The notes: generated by a model not told the origin, from the sequence alone. Shown: positions 1-10,139, counted from the stretch's first letter. The stretch: 64,000 nucleotides of DNA from an uncultured Algibacter sp. (GCA_947502405.1 CANMZT010000004.1:186001-250000), one strand, 5' to 3'. Translations and numbers: made by a program.

Positions 1-58
1 CAAACAAACTTTTACAGCTATTAACAACAGCATCATATTGTTTTGAAGTATCTTGCAT
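1..58 (-). CDS. DUF1599-type protein, N-terminal fragment (runs off the left edge)
   Basis: Reverse complement reads MQDTSKQYDAVVNSCKSLF, resembling the N-terminus of DUF1599 proteins that often neighbour folP in Flavobacteriia. Confidence 0.6.
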   Translation of the reverse strand, partial: MQDTSKQYDAVVNSCKSLF

Positions 59-163
59 CTATTAAATTGTATTTTGCGTAAATTTCGCATAAATAATTAA
101 AACCTTCAAGGTTTATGGTTTAAAGTTTTAAACCATGTACCAACACCTAACAAAACAGTATAA

Positions 164-988
164 ATGACTATTAATTGTAAAGGCAAACTCATAGATGTAT
201 CATCACCCAAAGTCATGGGGATTTTAAACATCACCCCAGATTCTTTTTATGATGGAGGCACTCATAAAAATGAAAACGAAATTCTAAAACATGTAGAGCA
301 AATGCTTAATGAAGGCGCTACTTTTATTGATGTTGGCGCCTATAGTTCTAGACCTAATGCTGACCATGTTAGTGAAACTGAAGAATTAAGTCGTATAATT
401 CCTATTGTAAAGTTGATTTTGAAAGCGTTTCCAGAAACTTTACTTTCCATTGATACCTTTAGAAGCGAAGTTGCCAAACAGTGTGTTGATGCAGGAGCTT
501 CTATGATTAATGATATTTCAGCGGGTTTATTAGACAAAGACATGTTGCAAACTATTGCTCAGTTACGCGTACCTTACATTATGATGCATATGAAAGGTAC
601 ACCACAAACTATGCAAAGTTTAACGGATTATGATGATTTGATTAAAGACATCTTATTCTATTTCTCTGAAAGAATTGATGCTGCAAGAACGTTAGGTATT
701 ATAGATGTTATTATTGATCCTGGTTTTGGTTTTGCTAAAACTCTAAAACAGAATTTTGAATTACTCAACAAACTAGAATTATTTAAAATGATAGAAAAAC
801 CTTTATTAGCAGGTATTTCCAGGAAATCAATGATTTATAAAACTTTAGAAACTTCGGCTCAAGAAGCGCTTAACGGAACATCCATTTTAAACACTGTTGC
901 ATTACAAAAAGGCGCTTCTATTTTAAGAGTTCATGATGTGAAGGAAGCTGTGGAATGTATTAAACTTTTAGAATCGTTGAACCAATAA
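164..988 (+). CDS. folP: Dihydropteroate synthase
   Basis: MGILNITPDSFYDGG and SIDTFRSEVA motifs; GISRKSMI. Confidence 0.95.
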   Translation: MTINCKGKLIDVSSPKVMGILNITPDSFYDGGTHKNENEILKHVEQMLNEGATFIDVGAYSSRPNADHVSETEELSRIIPIVKLILKAFPETLLSIDTFRSEVAKQCVDAGASMINDISAGLLDKDMLQTIAQLRVPYIMMHMKGTPQTMQSLTDYDDLIKDILFYFSERIDAARTLGIIDVIIDPGFGFAKTLKQNFELLNKLELFKMIEKPLLAGISRKSMIYKTLETSAQEALNGTSILNTVALQKGASILRVHDVKEAVECIKLLESLNQ

Positions 989-1008
989 ATTATTTTAGTA
1001 ATTAGTTT

Positions 1009-1692
1009 ATGAAAAAAATATTCTCTTTTTTTATTGTAGCATTGGCTTTTTCCTGCGGAAAAGAAAAAGTACTGCAATTACCAGAAATTAATTCTTCAGA
1101 AATCTCCGAAATTAATGATGTTTCGCATGCCTATTTGTTTTATGATGAAACACAACCTGATAATGTTGACCTGAATAGGAAAAATTTAATAAGTACAACA
1201 AATTGGCTTATTAATGTAGACAAACGTTTAACACTTAAACAAGCCATTCCCAAAATTAAATTTCTTCAGGATAAAAAATCGAATTCCAGTCATAAAAATA
1301 AAAATGCTAAAAATTATTTTACTTGTCATGATTTGAACAGTAACAACTTAGGGTTTATGGAATTTACTGATGTGGTTTATCAAAATGAATCTTTAGATGA
1401 TTATTCTGGAGTACTTTCAAACCTTGAAGATGCGCCCAATTCTACAGCTATAGCTTTTGAAAAAAACAATGGTATCGTAATAGCTAGTACCGTACTAAAA
1501 TCAATCATTAAAGAAACCACAAAAGACAGTTTACAATTTTACTTAAAAAGATGCGACACAGTTAATAGTCTTATCTTCTTGAATTTTAATGAGGATTTAT
1601 CTTTTCAAAGCTACATTGACTTTAAGGATGTTGTGAACAAAACAGATTTAAAAGACGCCAAAATATCAAATAAAGAATTTATATTTAATTAG
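1009..1692 (+). CDS. Hypothetical lipoprotein
   Basis: Signal peptide with lipobox-like AFSCGK; no family recognised. Confidence 0.6.
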   Translation: MKKIFSFFIVALAFSCGKEKVLQLPEINSSEISEINDVSHAYLFYDETQPDNVDLNRKNLISTTNWLINVDKRLTLKQAIPKIKFLQDKKSNSSHKNKNAKNYFTCHDLNSNNLGFMEFTDVVYQNESLDDYSGVLSNLEDAPNSTAIAFEKNNGIVIASTVLKSIIKETTKDSLQFYLKRCDTVNSLIFLNFNEDLSFQSYIDFKDVVNKTDLKDAKISNKEFIFN

Positions 1693-1726
1693 TCATATTT
1701 TACTAAATTTACCAAAACCCACCACT

Positions 1727-2512
1727 TTGGATATTTTTAAAGACCTTTTAAAATTTACCGTAGTCGATATTATTGATGTTATTCTAGTAGCACTGCTCCT
1801 CTACTATATTTACCGACTCATTAAAGGCACCGTTGCAATCAATATTTTTATTGGAATCATCATTATTTATGGTGCTTGGATGCTCACCGATTTCTTAAAC
1901 ATGGAACTACTAACAGGTATTTTTGGCGGTTTCATGAAAGTGGGAATCATTGCGTTGATTGTGGTGTTTCAACCCGAAATCAGGAAGTTTTTACTTATGG
2001 TTGGTTCAACAAATTTCGGGAGAAGGAAAAAGTTTTTTCAGCAAATTAATTTCTTAAAAACAGAGCAAACTGATGAAACTGATGTTGAAGCTATTATTTC
2101 TGCATGTAATAAAATGTCTTTATCAAAAACAGGAGCTTTAATTGTTTTTGAGCGCAACAATAATTTAGATTTTTTATCTTCTTCAGGAGATGAAATGAAT
2201 ATTAAAGTTACACAACCTATTATAGAAAGTATCTTTTTTAAAAATAGCCCGCTGCATGATGGCGCTATAATTGTTAGCAATAACGTGGTTAAAGCAACTC
2301 GAGTTATTCTACCGGTTAACAATGAAAAACACATTCCGCAACGTTTTGGCTTAAGGCATAGAGCAGCTATAGGTGTAACTGAAAAAACGGATGCCTTAGC
2401 CTTAGTAGTTAGTGAGGAAACTGGACATATTTCTTATTTCAAAGATGGGGAGTTTGTTGTATTTGAAGATTCCAACGAATTGAATAATATAATTAAAACC
2501 GATTTAGCTTAA
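1727..2512 (+). CDS. cdaA: Diadenylate cyclase (CdaA/DisA_N family), TTG start
   Basis: Three N-terminal TM segments, then DisA_N motifs DGAIIV and RHRAAIG. Confidence 0.93.
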   Translation: MDIFKDLLKFTVVDIIDVILVALLLYYIYRLIKGTVAINIFIGIIIIYGAWMLTDFLNMELLTGIFGGFMKVGIIALIVVFQPEIRKFLLMVGSTNFGRRKKFFQQINFLKTEQTDETDVEAIISACNKMSLSKTGALIVFERNNNLDFLSSSGDEMNIKVTQPIIESIFFKNSPLHDGAIIVSNNVVKATRVILPVNNEKHIPQRFGLRHRAAIGVTEKTDALALVVSEETGHISYFKDGEFVVFEDSNELNNIIKTDLA

Positions 2513-3297
2513 TGACTTGTAGAAACTGTAACAATACACTCAGAACAGACTTTAGTTATTGTCCCGATTGTGGTTCTAAAATCATCAGAAACAGGCTAAC
2601 TCCTAAAAGTTTAATCTATGATGTAATTGAGCGCTATTTTAATCTAGACAATACGTTTTTAAAAACACTTTGGCATATGATTATTAAGCCCGAAGATGTT
2701 TGTGGCGGTTACATTTCTGGAATACGAAAAAAGTATTTAAACCCAGTGAGCATGTTGGCTATTTCGTTAACACTTTCTGGGTTCGTTATCTTTTTAACCA
2801 AAAAATTAGCTTGGTCTGATATCGATTTTTCAAAAATAAGTTATGCTCAAACAAGTTCTGGTGGCGCAGGCACTGAAAAAATTATGTCTGCTACTATGGA
2901 GTACGGCTCATTACTTTTTTTGTTTTACATTCCAATTTTAGCCTTTGCTAGTTTTGTGTTTTTCAACAAAAAACAATACAATTTTGCCGAACATACGGTT
3001 ACCGCCATATATGCTTTAACCAGTTTTGGAATTATTGGTTCTATATATGCAATTCCAGCATTATTTATTAGTCCTCAGTTTTATTTTGAAACAGCACTTT
3101 TATACTCATTAGTTATGGTACTGTTTTGTATTTATGTGTCTTATAAAAACTCAAAAGACAGTATAAAATCTTTATTCTGGAGAATCCCGATGTTTTTATT
3201 CATATTTTTAATAGGATATATGGGAGTATCGCTCCTGACCTTTTTAGGATTATTTATTACCGGAGAAATATCTGTTCAGGATTTTATGCCTCAATAA
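2512..3297 (+). CDS. Zinc-ribbon membrane protein, DUF3667-like
   Basis: N-terminal CxxC..CxxC (CRNC, CPDC) followed by multiple TM helices; start overlaps cdaA stop. Confidence 0.7.
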   Translation: MTCRNCNNTLRTDFSYCPDCGSKIIRNRLTPKSLIYDVIERYFNLDNTFLKTLWHMIIKPEDVCGGYISGIRKKYLNPVSMLAISLTLSGFVIFLTKKLAWSDIDFSKISYAQTSSGGAGTEKIMSATMEYGSLLFLFYIPILAFASFVFFNKKQYNFAEHTVTAIYALTSFGIIGSIYAIPALFISPQFYFETALLYSLVMVLFCIYVSYKNSKDSIKSLFWRIPMFLFIFLIGYMGVSLLTFLGLFITGEISVQDFMPQ

Positions 3298-3302
3298 ATA
3301 AA

Positions 3303-5072
3303 TTAAGCCACTTCCTCTTGCAAAAACTGAACTTCGTACAAGTTCTTATAGTACCCATCTTTTTTCTTAAGAAGTTCATTATGTGTACCTTGTTCTACAA
3401 TTTTACCAGCATCCATAACTATAATTTTGTCAGCCTTTTTAATGGTTGCTAAGCGGTGTGCAATCACAATAGACGTTCTGCCTTTAGTAATTTTATCGGT
3501 AGCGTTTTGAATGAGTTGCTCTGAATACGAATCCACAGAAGAAGTCGCTTCATCCAATACTAAAATACTAGGGTTGGTTACATAAGCACGTAAAAACGAA
3601 ATTAACTGGCGCTGACCAGAAGATAGCATCACACCACGTTCCTTAACGTTATAATGATACCCATTAGGCAGTGTCATAATAAAATCATGAATCCCAATAT
3701 CCTTGGCTGCTTGATAAACCTGTTCTTCAGTAATCTCAGGATGGTTTAAAGTAATATTATTCAAAATAGTATCAGCAAACAAAAACACATCCTGTAAAAC
3801 CACAGCAATTTGAGTTCTTAAAGAAGACAGTGTTACATCTTTTATATCAATCCCATCCACCGAAATCACACCATCTTTAATTTCATAAAAACGATTCAAT
3901 AAATTTATAATCGTAGATTTTCCAGCACCCGTAGCACCAACAATTGCAATAGTATCTCCAGCATTCACATCAAAAGAAATGCCTTTAAGCACTTCTTCAT
4001 CTTCAACATAACTAAAATGCACATCATCAAATTTAATATTACCTTTTAACGATTCTGCAATATGCGTTCCATTATCATCAATCTGCGATGTGGTATCAAT
4101 CACTTTAAACACACGTGTTGCTGCAACCATTCCCATTTGTAAGGTGTTAAACTTATCCGCTATTTGTCTTAATGGTCTAAACAACATCGGAATAAACATA
4201 ATAAAAGCAACTAAATCACCTTGTGTAACGCTACTACTTTCTAAAACCACGTTAAGTCCGCCATACCAAGCCACTAAACCAACGGTTATAGAAGACGATA
4301 AATCTGCTAACGGGAAAAATATAGAGTTATACCAAACCGTTTTTACCCAACCCTTTTTATGGCGTTCGTTAATCGCTTTAAAGTTTTTATATTCAATATC
4401 CTCACGTGTAAACAACTGTAGGATTTTCATACCCGTTAACCGCTCTTGCACAAACGAATTCAAATTAGAAACCTCTGTTCTAACCTCCTCAAAAGCTTTT
4501 TTCATATACTTCTGAAAAATACGAGTAGCATACAGCAATAAAGGCAACATAATAAATACAATAAGACTCAACTTTAAATTCAAGTATACCATAACCCCAA
4601 AAACCACGGCCATGGCTAATAAGTCTTTAAAAATCATAAAAAGCCCTTGCCCAAAAATATCAGCAATACGCTCCATGTCAGTTACAGCACGAGTTATCAA
4701 TAAACCAACCGAAGAATTATCATAATACTTCATTTTAAAACGTAGTAAATGATCGAAGAGTTTTACACGTACATCTTGTACTAAATTCTGCCCCAACCAA
4801 GCCGCATAATAGATAAATAGCAACTGGAAAACTGTATTTATAACCAAAACACCAAGCATTAATATAATGTAAAACAAAAAGTCTTTTTCAATCTTATTTG
4901 TAATACTATCATCAATGGCATATTTGGTAATGTAAGGCGTTGCGGCACTAAAAGCAGCCAACAAAACCACCAATATAATCAAGCCAAAAAAAACCGCTTT
5001 ATAAGGCTTTATGTATTCAAACAGGCGCTTAAAAAGTACAAAATCAAAAATATTTTCTTTCTTTTTACTCAT
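3303..5072 (-). CDS. ABC transporter, fused permease/ATP-binding protein
   Basis: GATGAGKST Walker A, LSSGQRQ signature, LVLDEATSSVD Walker B; N-terminal TM domain. Confidence 0.95.
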   Translation of the reverse strand: MSKKKENIFDFVLFKRLFEYIKPYKAVFFGLIILVVLLAAFSAATPYITKYAIDDSITNKIEKDFLFYIILMLGVLVINTVFQLLFIYYAAWLGQNLVQDVRVKLFDHLLRFKMKYYDNSSVGLLITRAVTDMERIADIFGQGLFMIFKDLLAMAVVFGVMVYLNLKLSLIVFIMLPLLLYATRIFQKYMKKAFEEVRTEVSNLNSFVQERLTGMKILQLFTREDIEYKNFKAINERHKKGWVKTVWYNSIFFPLADLSSSITVGLVAWYGGLNVVLESSSVTQGDLVAFIMFIPMLFRPLRQIADKFNTLQMGMVAATRVFKVIDTTSQIDDNGTHIAESLKGNIKFDDVHFSYVEDEEVLKGISFDVNAGDTIAIVGATGAGKSTIINLLNRFYEIKDGVISVDGIDIKDVTLSSLRTQIAVVLQDVFLFADTILNNITLNHPEITEEQVYQAAKDIGIHDFIMTLPNGYHYNVKERGVMLSSGQRQLISFLRAYVTNPSILVLDEATSSVDSYSEQLIQNATDKITKGRTSIVIAHRLATIKKADKIIVMDAGKIVEQGTHNELLKKKDGYYKNLYEVQFLQEEVA

Positions 5073-5816
5073 CTATAATTTTATCGTTTCGGGGTATTCC
5101 ACATGCGTTAAATACAAACCATGCGCAGGTACTGAGAATCCTGCTTCACTCCTATTTTTAGATTTTATAATGTTATGTAATTCTTCAACCTCTATTTTCC
5201 CTAAGCCAATATTAATCATGGTTCCCACAATGGCACGCACCATATTCCGTAAAAACCTGTTGGCTTTAATTACAAAATGCAACTCATCATCCTTTAAAAT
5301 CCATTCCGCTTGCATCATATCACAATAATACGTTTTTACATCGGTTTGCGACTTAGAAAAACATTGAAAATCTTTATACTCAAATAAAATTTTACAAGCC
5401 GCATTCATGCGCTCCACATCCAATTTTTGCTTCACATAAAAGGTATTATCAAACGCAAAAACATTCTTTTTCAAGCTAATACGGTACAAGTACGCTCTAC
5501 TTAACGCATCAAAACGCGCATGCGCATCTGGTTTCACCTTAAAAATAGCTCTAACCGCAATATCGTTTGGCAAAAAAGAATTCAGACTATAAAGTAACTG
5601 TTGTTCATCAAAATCCGCCTCTGTATCAAAATGCGCAAACTGTTGTGTAGCATGCACGCCCGCATCGGTACGTCCAGCGCCCATAATAGAAATTTGCTCT
5701 GGCAAAACCGTAGACAACCCCTTCTCAACAACCTCCTGAACAGAAATCGCATTCGGCTGATTTTGCCAACCATGATACGCCTTGCCATTATACGAAAGTT
5801 CTATAAAATACCTCAA
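5073..5816 (-). CDS. truA: tRNA pseudouridine(38-40) synthase
   Basis: GAGRTDAGVHA catalytic motif; FLRNMVRAIVGT. Confidence 0.96.
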   Translation of the reverse strand: MRYFIELSYNGKAYHGWQNQPNAISVQEVVEKGLSTVLPEQISIMGAGRTDAGVHATQQFAHFDTEADFDEQQLLYSLNSFLPNDIAVRAIFKVKPDAHARFDALSRAYLYRISLKKNVFAFDNTFYVKQKLDVERMNAACKILFEYKDFQCFSKSQTDVKTYYCDMMQAEWILKDDELHFVIKANRFLRNMVRAIVGTMINIGLGKIEVEELHNIIKSKNRSEAGFSVPAHGLYLTHVEYPETIKL

Positions 5817-5907
5817 TCCGTTCTCCTACGTTTTTAAAAACACAAAGATAGAGAGATTTGTCCGTCCAAGGAAAACCCTAATCTTAATTAAATATTAAAA
5901 GATGCTA

Positions 5908-6009
5908 TTTGGGCGTTACCCGAAAAGGGTCGGGCTTTACGTTACAAGTCCTCGCTTCTGCGCTAGGGCGCAAAAGCTGTGGGCTTTCCTCTGCAATCCC
6001 TAACGCGGG
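5908..6009 (+). repeat. Dispersed structured intergenic element, copy A
   Basis: TTTGGGCGTTACCCGAAAAGGGTCGGGCTTTACGTTACAAGTCCTCG...GTGGGCTTTCCTCTGCAATCCCTAACGCGGG; homologous to copies B, C and D. Confidence 0.85.
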
Positions 6010-6084
6010 TTTGTTTGCTTATTTTGTTTTTATACCGAAAAATGAATGTTTAACTTATTTGCGTCATTATCTGTTTAAGCATCA

Positions 6085-8742
6085 TTACAAATCTATTGTA
6101 TTTCTACAATCAGGATAATTTGTACACCCCAAAAAGCTTCCATATTTCCCTGTTCTTTTTGTCATAAAGCCACTTTTACAATCAGAACAAAGAAATTTAT
6201 TATCTAAAATTTCTAAATCGTTAAACGTATTATTACAACTAGGATAATGAGAACATCCCAAAAAATGACTACCATTTAATGAATTTTCTCTGGTCACAAG
6301 TTTCCCTGTTTTGCAATAAGGACAATTTGCAGTATTTAGTGTTCCTTCAAAAGTAGATAATAAATAATTATTATCTTTAAATAGTTCATCAGCAAATAAA
6401 GAAACATCAGTCGGAATTAGTAATACAACCTCGTTTTTGGTTCTTGTTAATGCAACATAAAACACTCTACGTTCTTCAGCAAATCTATAGTCTTCCTCAT
6501 CGCTGAGTAAAAGAGACAAAATAGGATCATCTGTCATTTTGTTTGGAAAACCTAGTAAATGATTTCGAAGATTCAATACTATAACATTATCTGCCTCTAT
6601 ACCTTTTGACCCGTGAACAGTTAAGTATTTAATATCAACATCTTCAAAACCCTTTACTTCTAATTTTCTGGTTCTTTCTATGTATTTTACTTTACTGTTT
6701 GGTGTTAGTTTTATCAAGTCATTAATATCAAAACTGTGGCGTCCTAAAACCAAGATTGATTTATTACCATATATATCTACAAGTTTTTGTATTTCGTTTA
6801 TGAAAGCGTCTTCAATTTCTTCTTGCTTGTAATAAACAAACTTAACAGGCTCTTCCAAGTTATTGCACTTAGACTTTGGCTTTTTTGAAATTTGTTTGGT
6901 ATTTTTTTGTATAAATTTTGATGTGATGTTAACAAGCGATTGTGAATTCCTGTAGGTCTGTTCAATCAATAATAGTTCATATTTTCCAACATACTTACCA
7001 AAGTTGCTAAATAAAGAAATATCGCTTCCTGCAAAACGATAAATTGATTGCCAATCGTCTCCAACACAAACCAATTTTGCTTTTAACAAATCCCTGATTT
7101 CTTTAATCAAATTAAATCTAGAAAATGAAATATCCTGATACTCATCAATAATAATATACTGATATGAGTATTGAGGTTTATTGCTTTTAACAGCATAAGT
7201 TGCCTTATTTATCATATCATTAAAATCAATCTCATTTCTCTCATTTAGTGTATCATTATATTTTTTAAGAATAGGAAGCACAAATTCTAAAAATAACTCT
7301 TGTCGTTCATGCATAAAATCGCTTTGATCCTTGGTTTTGTAAAAAAACAAAGTCATCAATGAATCATGATTTAACTGTCTTGATTTACTTAGATTGATAA
7401 AACTTTCAATGAGTTTATTTATTTCTTCTCCAAAATGTTTATCATTATCAGACACTTTCGTGTAAATATTTTTAGCATCTCTTGGTTTAAAAATAACGTT
7501 TTCTGTTTCCAACATTTCTTTAAGTTTCTCTAACAAAATGTTGTCTCTATTGTAATAAGAATACGTTTCTAACAATTTAGTATTGTTCGTTTTATGAGTT
7601 TCTCTTTTTATTTGCATTTCCTCTACATACTTTTGCTCATAAAAAGGGGTTAGCCATTTTGCTCTGTTATTTTCATCTACACCAAAATGTTCTAAATATA
7701 TGTTATACTCTGTAAGAAAAAAATCGGGACGATACATCGTCTCTCCATAAGGGTAAGGGGGTTCATATTCATACTCAACTCCATTTAGGTATAAAAAATT
7801 AGCTAACATGAGTTCCTCAACACTTTTTACTCGTTCTCCCTGTATGGTGTCAAGTGCTGATTTTGATACAATATTTAAAGGTTCGCATTTTGATTTTAAT
7901 GTTTGAAAATCAATTCCTTTTTCTGTATCTATCTTTTCTCCTAATGAATTAAAATTATCGTATTCCTCTGGAATGTTCATGTAACAAGCAACATATTGAA
8001 TGTATGATTGTAATACTTCTGAATCATTGAAAATGTCTGTTTGCAAATACATTTTGATTACTCTGCTTAAAGTGTTTTCATTAGTAACAGCAGGAATATC
8101 TCTATGATACTTTTTGATTATGTTATACCCAAGTCTATGAAATGTAGTTGCTTCCGCACCAAGTTCCATCTCTTTTAGTCGCTCATTTAACTCTTCAACA
8201 GTCTTTCTGGTAAACGATAGTAATAAAATATCTTTAGGGTTAATATGTTTCTGCTCAATAAGGTACTTGACTTTCCCAAGGATTGTTAGCGTTTTTCCAG
8301 AACCTGCACCAGCAATTATTAAATTGGAATATTCATCTGTTATCAATGCAGTACGTTGCTGGTCGTCCAATTTTTTTCCTTCAATATTATCAAAATACAG
8401 TTTTAATTTTTCTTTTTGAGCTTTAATATAATTTTGGTTGTAAAAAACAATGTAGTTATCAAAATTGCTAAAAACTTCATTAAAACGTTTTACGATTTCT
8501 TCTTTTTTATAGTATTTGGTTTTGTTTCTAAAGTATTCTCCTGTAGTTAAATATTTTGATTTTATTTGATTCCGTTGTATCCAAGTAACATAATCGCTTA
8601 ATGTTTGAAGATGATTAAGAAATTTAGTAGCTTGATTTAAGTTACTTAGATAAACAGTGTCTTGGTATTTTTTCTTTTCTAAAGTTTGATGAAAAAACAA
8701 CAATAGCACTATAGTCGAAATGATACTAACTATCAATATCAT
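6085..8742 (-). CDS. UvrD/REP-type superfamily 1 helicase with N-terminal TM, internal nuclease-like insert and two C-terminal topoisomerase-type C4 zinc ribbons
   Basis: Walker A IIAGAGSGKT, DEYQD, VGDDWQSIYRFAGSD, VALTRTK; CPYC..C..C and CSDC..C..C zinc ribbons. Confidence 0.9.
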   Translation of the reverse strand: MILIVSIISTIVLLLFFHQTLEKKKYQDTVYLSNLNQATKFLNHLQTLSDYVTWIQRNQIKSKYLTTGEYFRNKTKYYKKEEIVKRFNEVFSNFDNYIVFYNQNYIKAQKEKLKLYFDNIEGKKLDDQQRTALITDEYSNLIIAGAGSGKTLTILGKVKYLIEQKHINPKDILLLSFTRKTVEELNERLKEMELGAEATTFHRLGYNIIKKYHRDIPAVTNENTLSRVIKMYLQTDIFNDSEVLQSYIQYVACYMNIPEEYDNFNSLGEKIDTEKGIDFQTLKSKCEPLNIVSKSALDTIQGERVKSVEELMLANFLYLNGVEYEYEPPYPYGETMYRPDFFLTEYNIYLEHFGVDENNRAKWLTPFYEQKYVEEMQIKRETHKTNNTKLLETYSYYNRDNILLEKLKEMLETENVIFKPRDAKNIYTKVSDNDKHFGEEINKLIESFINLSKSRQLNHDSLMTLFFYKTKDQSDFMHERQELFLEFVLPILKKYNDTLNERNEIDFNDMINKATYAVKSNKPQYSYQYIIIDEYQDISFSRFNLIKEIRDLLKAKLVCVGDDWQSIYRFAGSDISLFSNFGKYVGKYELLLIEQTYRNSQSLVNITSKFIQKNTKQISKKPKSKCNNLEEPVKFVYYKQEEIEDAFINEIQKLVDIYGNKSILVLGRHSFDINDLIKLTPNSKVKYIERTRKLEVKGFEDVDIKYLTVHGSKGIEADNVIVLNLRNHLLGFPNKMTDDPILSLLLSDEEDYRFAEERRVFYVALTRTKNEVVLLIPTDVSLFADELFKDNNYLLSTFEGTLNTANCPYCKTGKLVTRENSLNGSHFLGCSHYPSCNNTFNDLEILDNKFLCSDCKSGFMTKRTGKYGSFLGCTNYPDCRNTIDL

Positions 8743-8907
8743 ATTAGTTGTTAATGCTTTTTTTTGACTAAAGTTTAGTAGTGATTATGTTCCTTACCTG
8801 TAAGATAATGTTTCGTCGACATGTAAGGTAGCTGAAAATTTACACAAAGTCAAGAGAATAAATGAATTATCAATAACTTTACAAACACAAAATACAATTT
8901 CAAATTA

Positions 8908-9414
8908 ATGACCAAAATCCTCTTACTTTCTGATACACACGGTTATATAGATAACGACATTTTAAAGTACGTTAAACAAGCTGATGAAGTATGGCATGCT
9001 GGCGATATTGGCGATTTAAAAGTAACAGATGCTATAAAAGTTATAAAACCTTTACGTGGTGTTTATGGAAATATTGATAATGCTGGTGTTAGAGTAGAAT
9101 TTCCAGAACACAATAGGTTTATGTGCGAAGATGTTGATGTTTGGATCACACACATTGGTGGCTATCCGCCAAAATACAATATGCGTGTTGCGGAAACGAT
9201 AAAGCAAAATCCACCGCGACTTTTTATTTGCGGACATTCGCATATTTTAAAAGTTATGCCTGATAAAAAATTAAACCTTATCCACATGAATCCGGGTGCG
9301 GTTGGGAAACATGGGTTCCATAAGGTTAGAACCATGCTTCGTTTTACTATTAATGGAAAAAAAATTGACGATCTAGAGGTTATTGAGTTTCCGGTAAGGC
9401 ATCCGAAAAACTAA
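8908..9414 (+). CDS. Metallophosphoesterase, YfcE/MJ0936 family
   Basis: LLSDTHG, HAGDIGD, GNID, CGHSH motifs. Confidence 0.93.
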   Translation: MTKILLLSDTHGYIDNDILKYVKQADEVWHAGDIGDLKVTDAIKVIKPLRGVYGNIDNAGVRVEFPEHNRFMCEDVDVWITHIGGYPPKYNMRVAETIKQNPPRLFICGHSHILKVMPDKKLNLIHMNPGAVGKHGFHKVRTMLRFTINGKKIDDLEVIEFPVRHPKN

Positions 9415-9444
9415 AAAAGCAACTACAATTCTATTGATTAGTTG

Positions 9445-9452
9445 TAAATTTG
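9445..9452 (+). promoter_or_regulatory. Bacteroidota -7 box (TAAATTTG) upstream of the FKBP gene
   Basis: Matches TAnnTTTG, 35 nt before the start codon; no clear -33 TTG. Confidence 0.45.
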
Positions 9453-9486
9453 CAGACTTATTTAAAAACAGAAAATAGTATTAGTT

Positions 9487-9915
9487 ATGAGTCAAGTAAA
9501 AGAGAATGATACAGTAAAAGTACATTACACAGGGAAATTAAGCAACGGGCAAGTTTTTGATAGCTCGCTTGAAAGAGAGCCATTAGAGGTTACGCTTGGA
9601 CAAGGTGCCCTTATTCCTGGTTTTGAGAAAGGTATTATTGCTATGGAAGTTAACGAGAAGAAGACTATAAATATTCCGGTTGCTGAGGCTTACGGCGAGG
9701 TACAGAAAGAATTATTTTACGATGTGAAGAAAGAACAACTTCCGCCAGAAATGGCTCCTGAGGTTGGTATGGGACTTGCTTCTAAAGGTGAGGATGGTAG
9801 AGAAGTACAATTTAGAATTGCTGAAGTTAAGGACGACCATATTGTTGTGGATGCTAACCACCCATTAGCTGGACACGATTTAACTTTTGAGTTAGAGCTT
9901 GTTGAGATAAAATAA
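9487..9915 (+). CDS. FKBP-type peptidyl-prolyl isomerase, SlyD-like
   Basis: VHYTGKLSNGQVFDSS and LIPGFEKGI; AYGE motif. Confidence 0.93.
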   Translation: MSQVKENDTVKVHYTGKLSNGQVFDSSLEREPLEVTLGQGALIPGFEKGIIAMEVNEKKTINIPVAEAYGEVQKELFYDVKKEQLPPEMAPEVGMGLASKGEDGREVQFRIAEVKDDHIVVDANHPLAGHDLTFELELVEIK

Positions 9916-9941
9916 CATTTAAGTTTTATACGTATTTAAAA

Positions 9942-9970
9942 AGCCTGAAATGTATTTCAGGCTTTTTTTT
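9942..9970 (+). terminator. Rho-independent terminator
   Basis: AGCCTGAAAT-GT-ATTTCAGGCT followed by T run. Confidence 0.85.
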
Positions 9971-10139
9971 ATGTCCCCTTGAGGATTATCGAAATGAAAA
10001 TATATTTTTATTGAAGATACCTAGCGAAGCGTATTAGGGGTGTTTTTCAAATCACTAAACTTTGCTTTTACTCTATGGATTACTGCCTTAGCAGGAATGA
10101 CATCACTTTGGGTTATATAATTTTAGTTGGCAGATGTGT

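Noticed and set aside
4090-4515. 141-aa plus-strand ORF inside the ABC transporter gene
   Set aside because: Antisense to a confidently assigned CDS; no recognisable domain.
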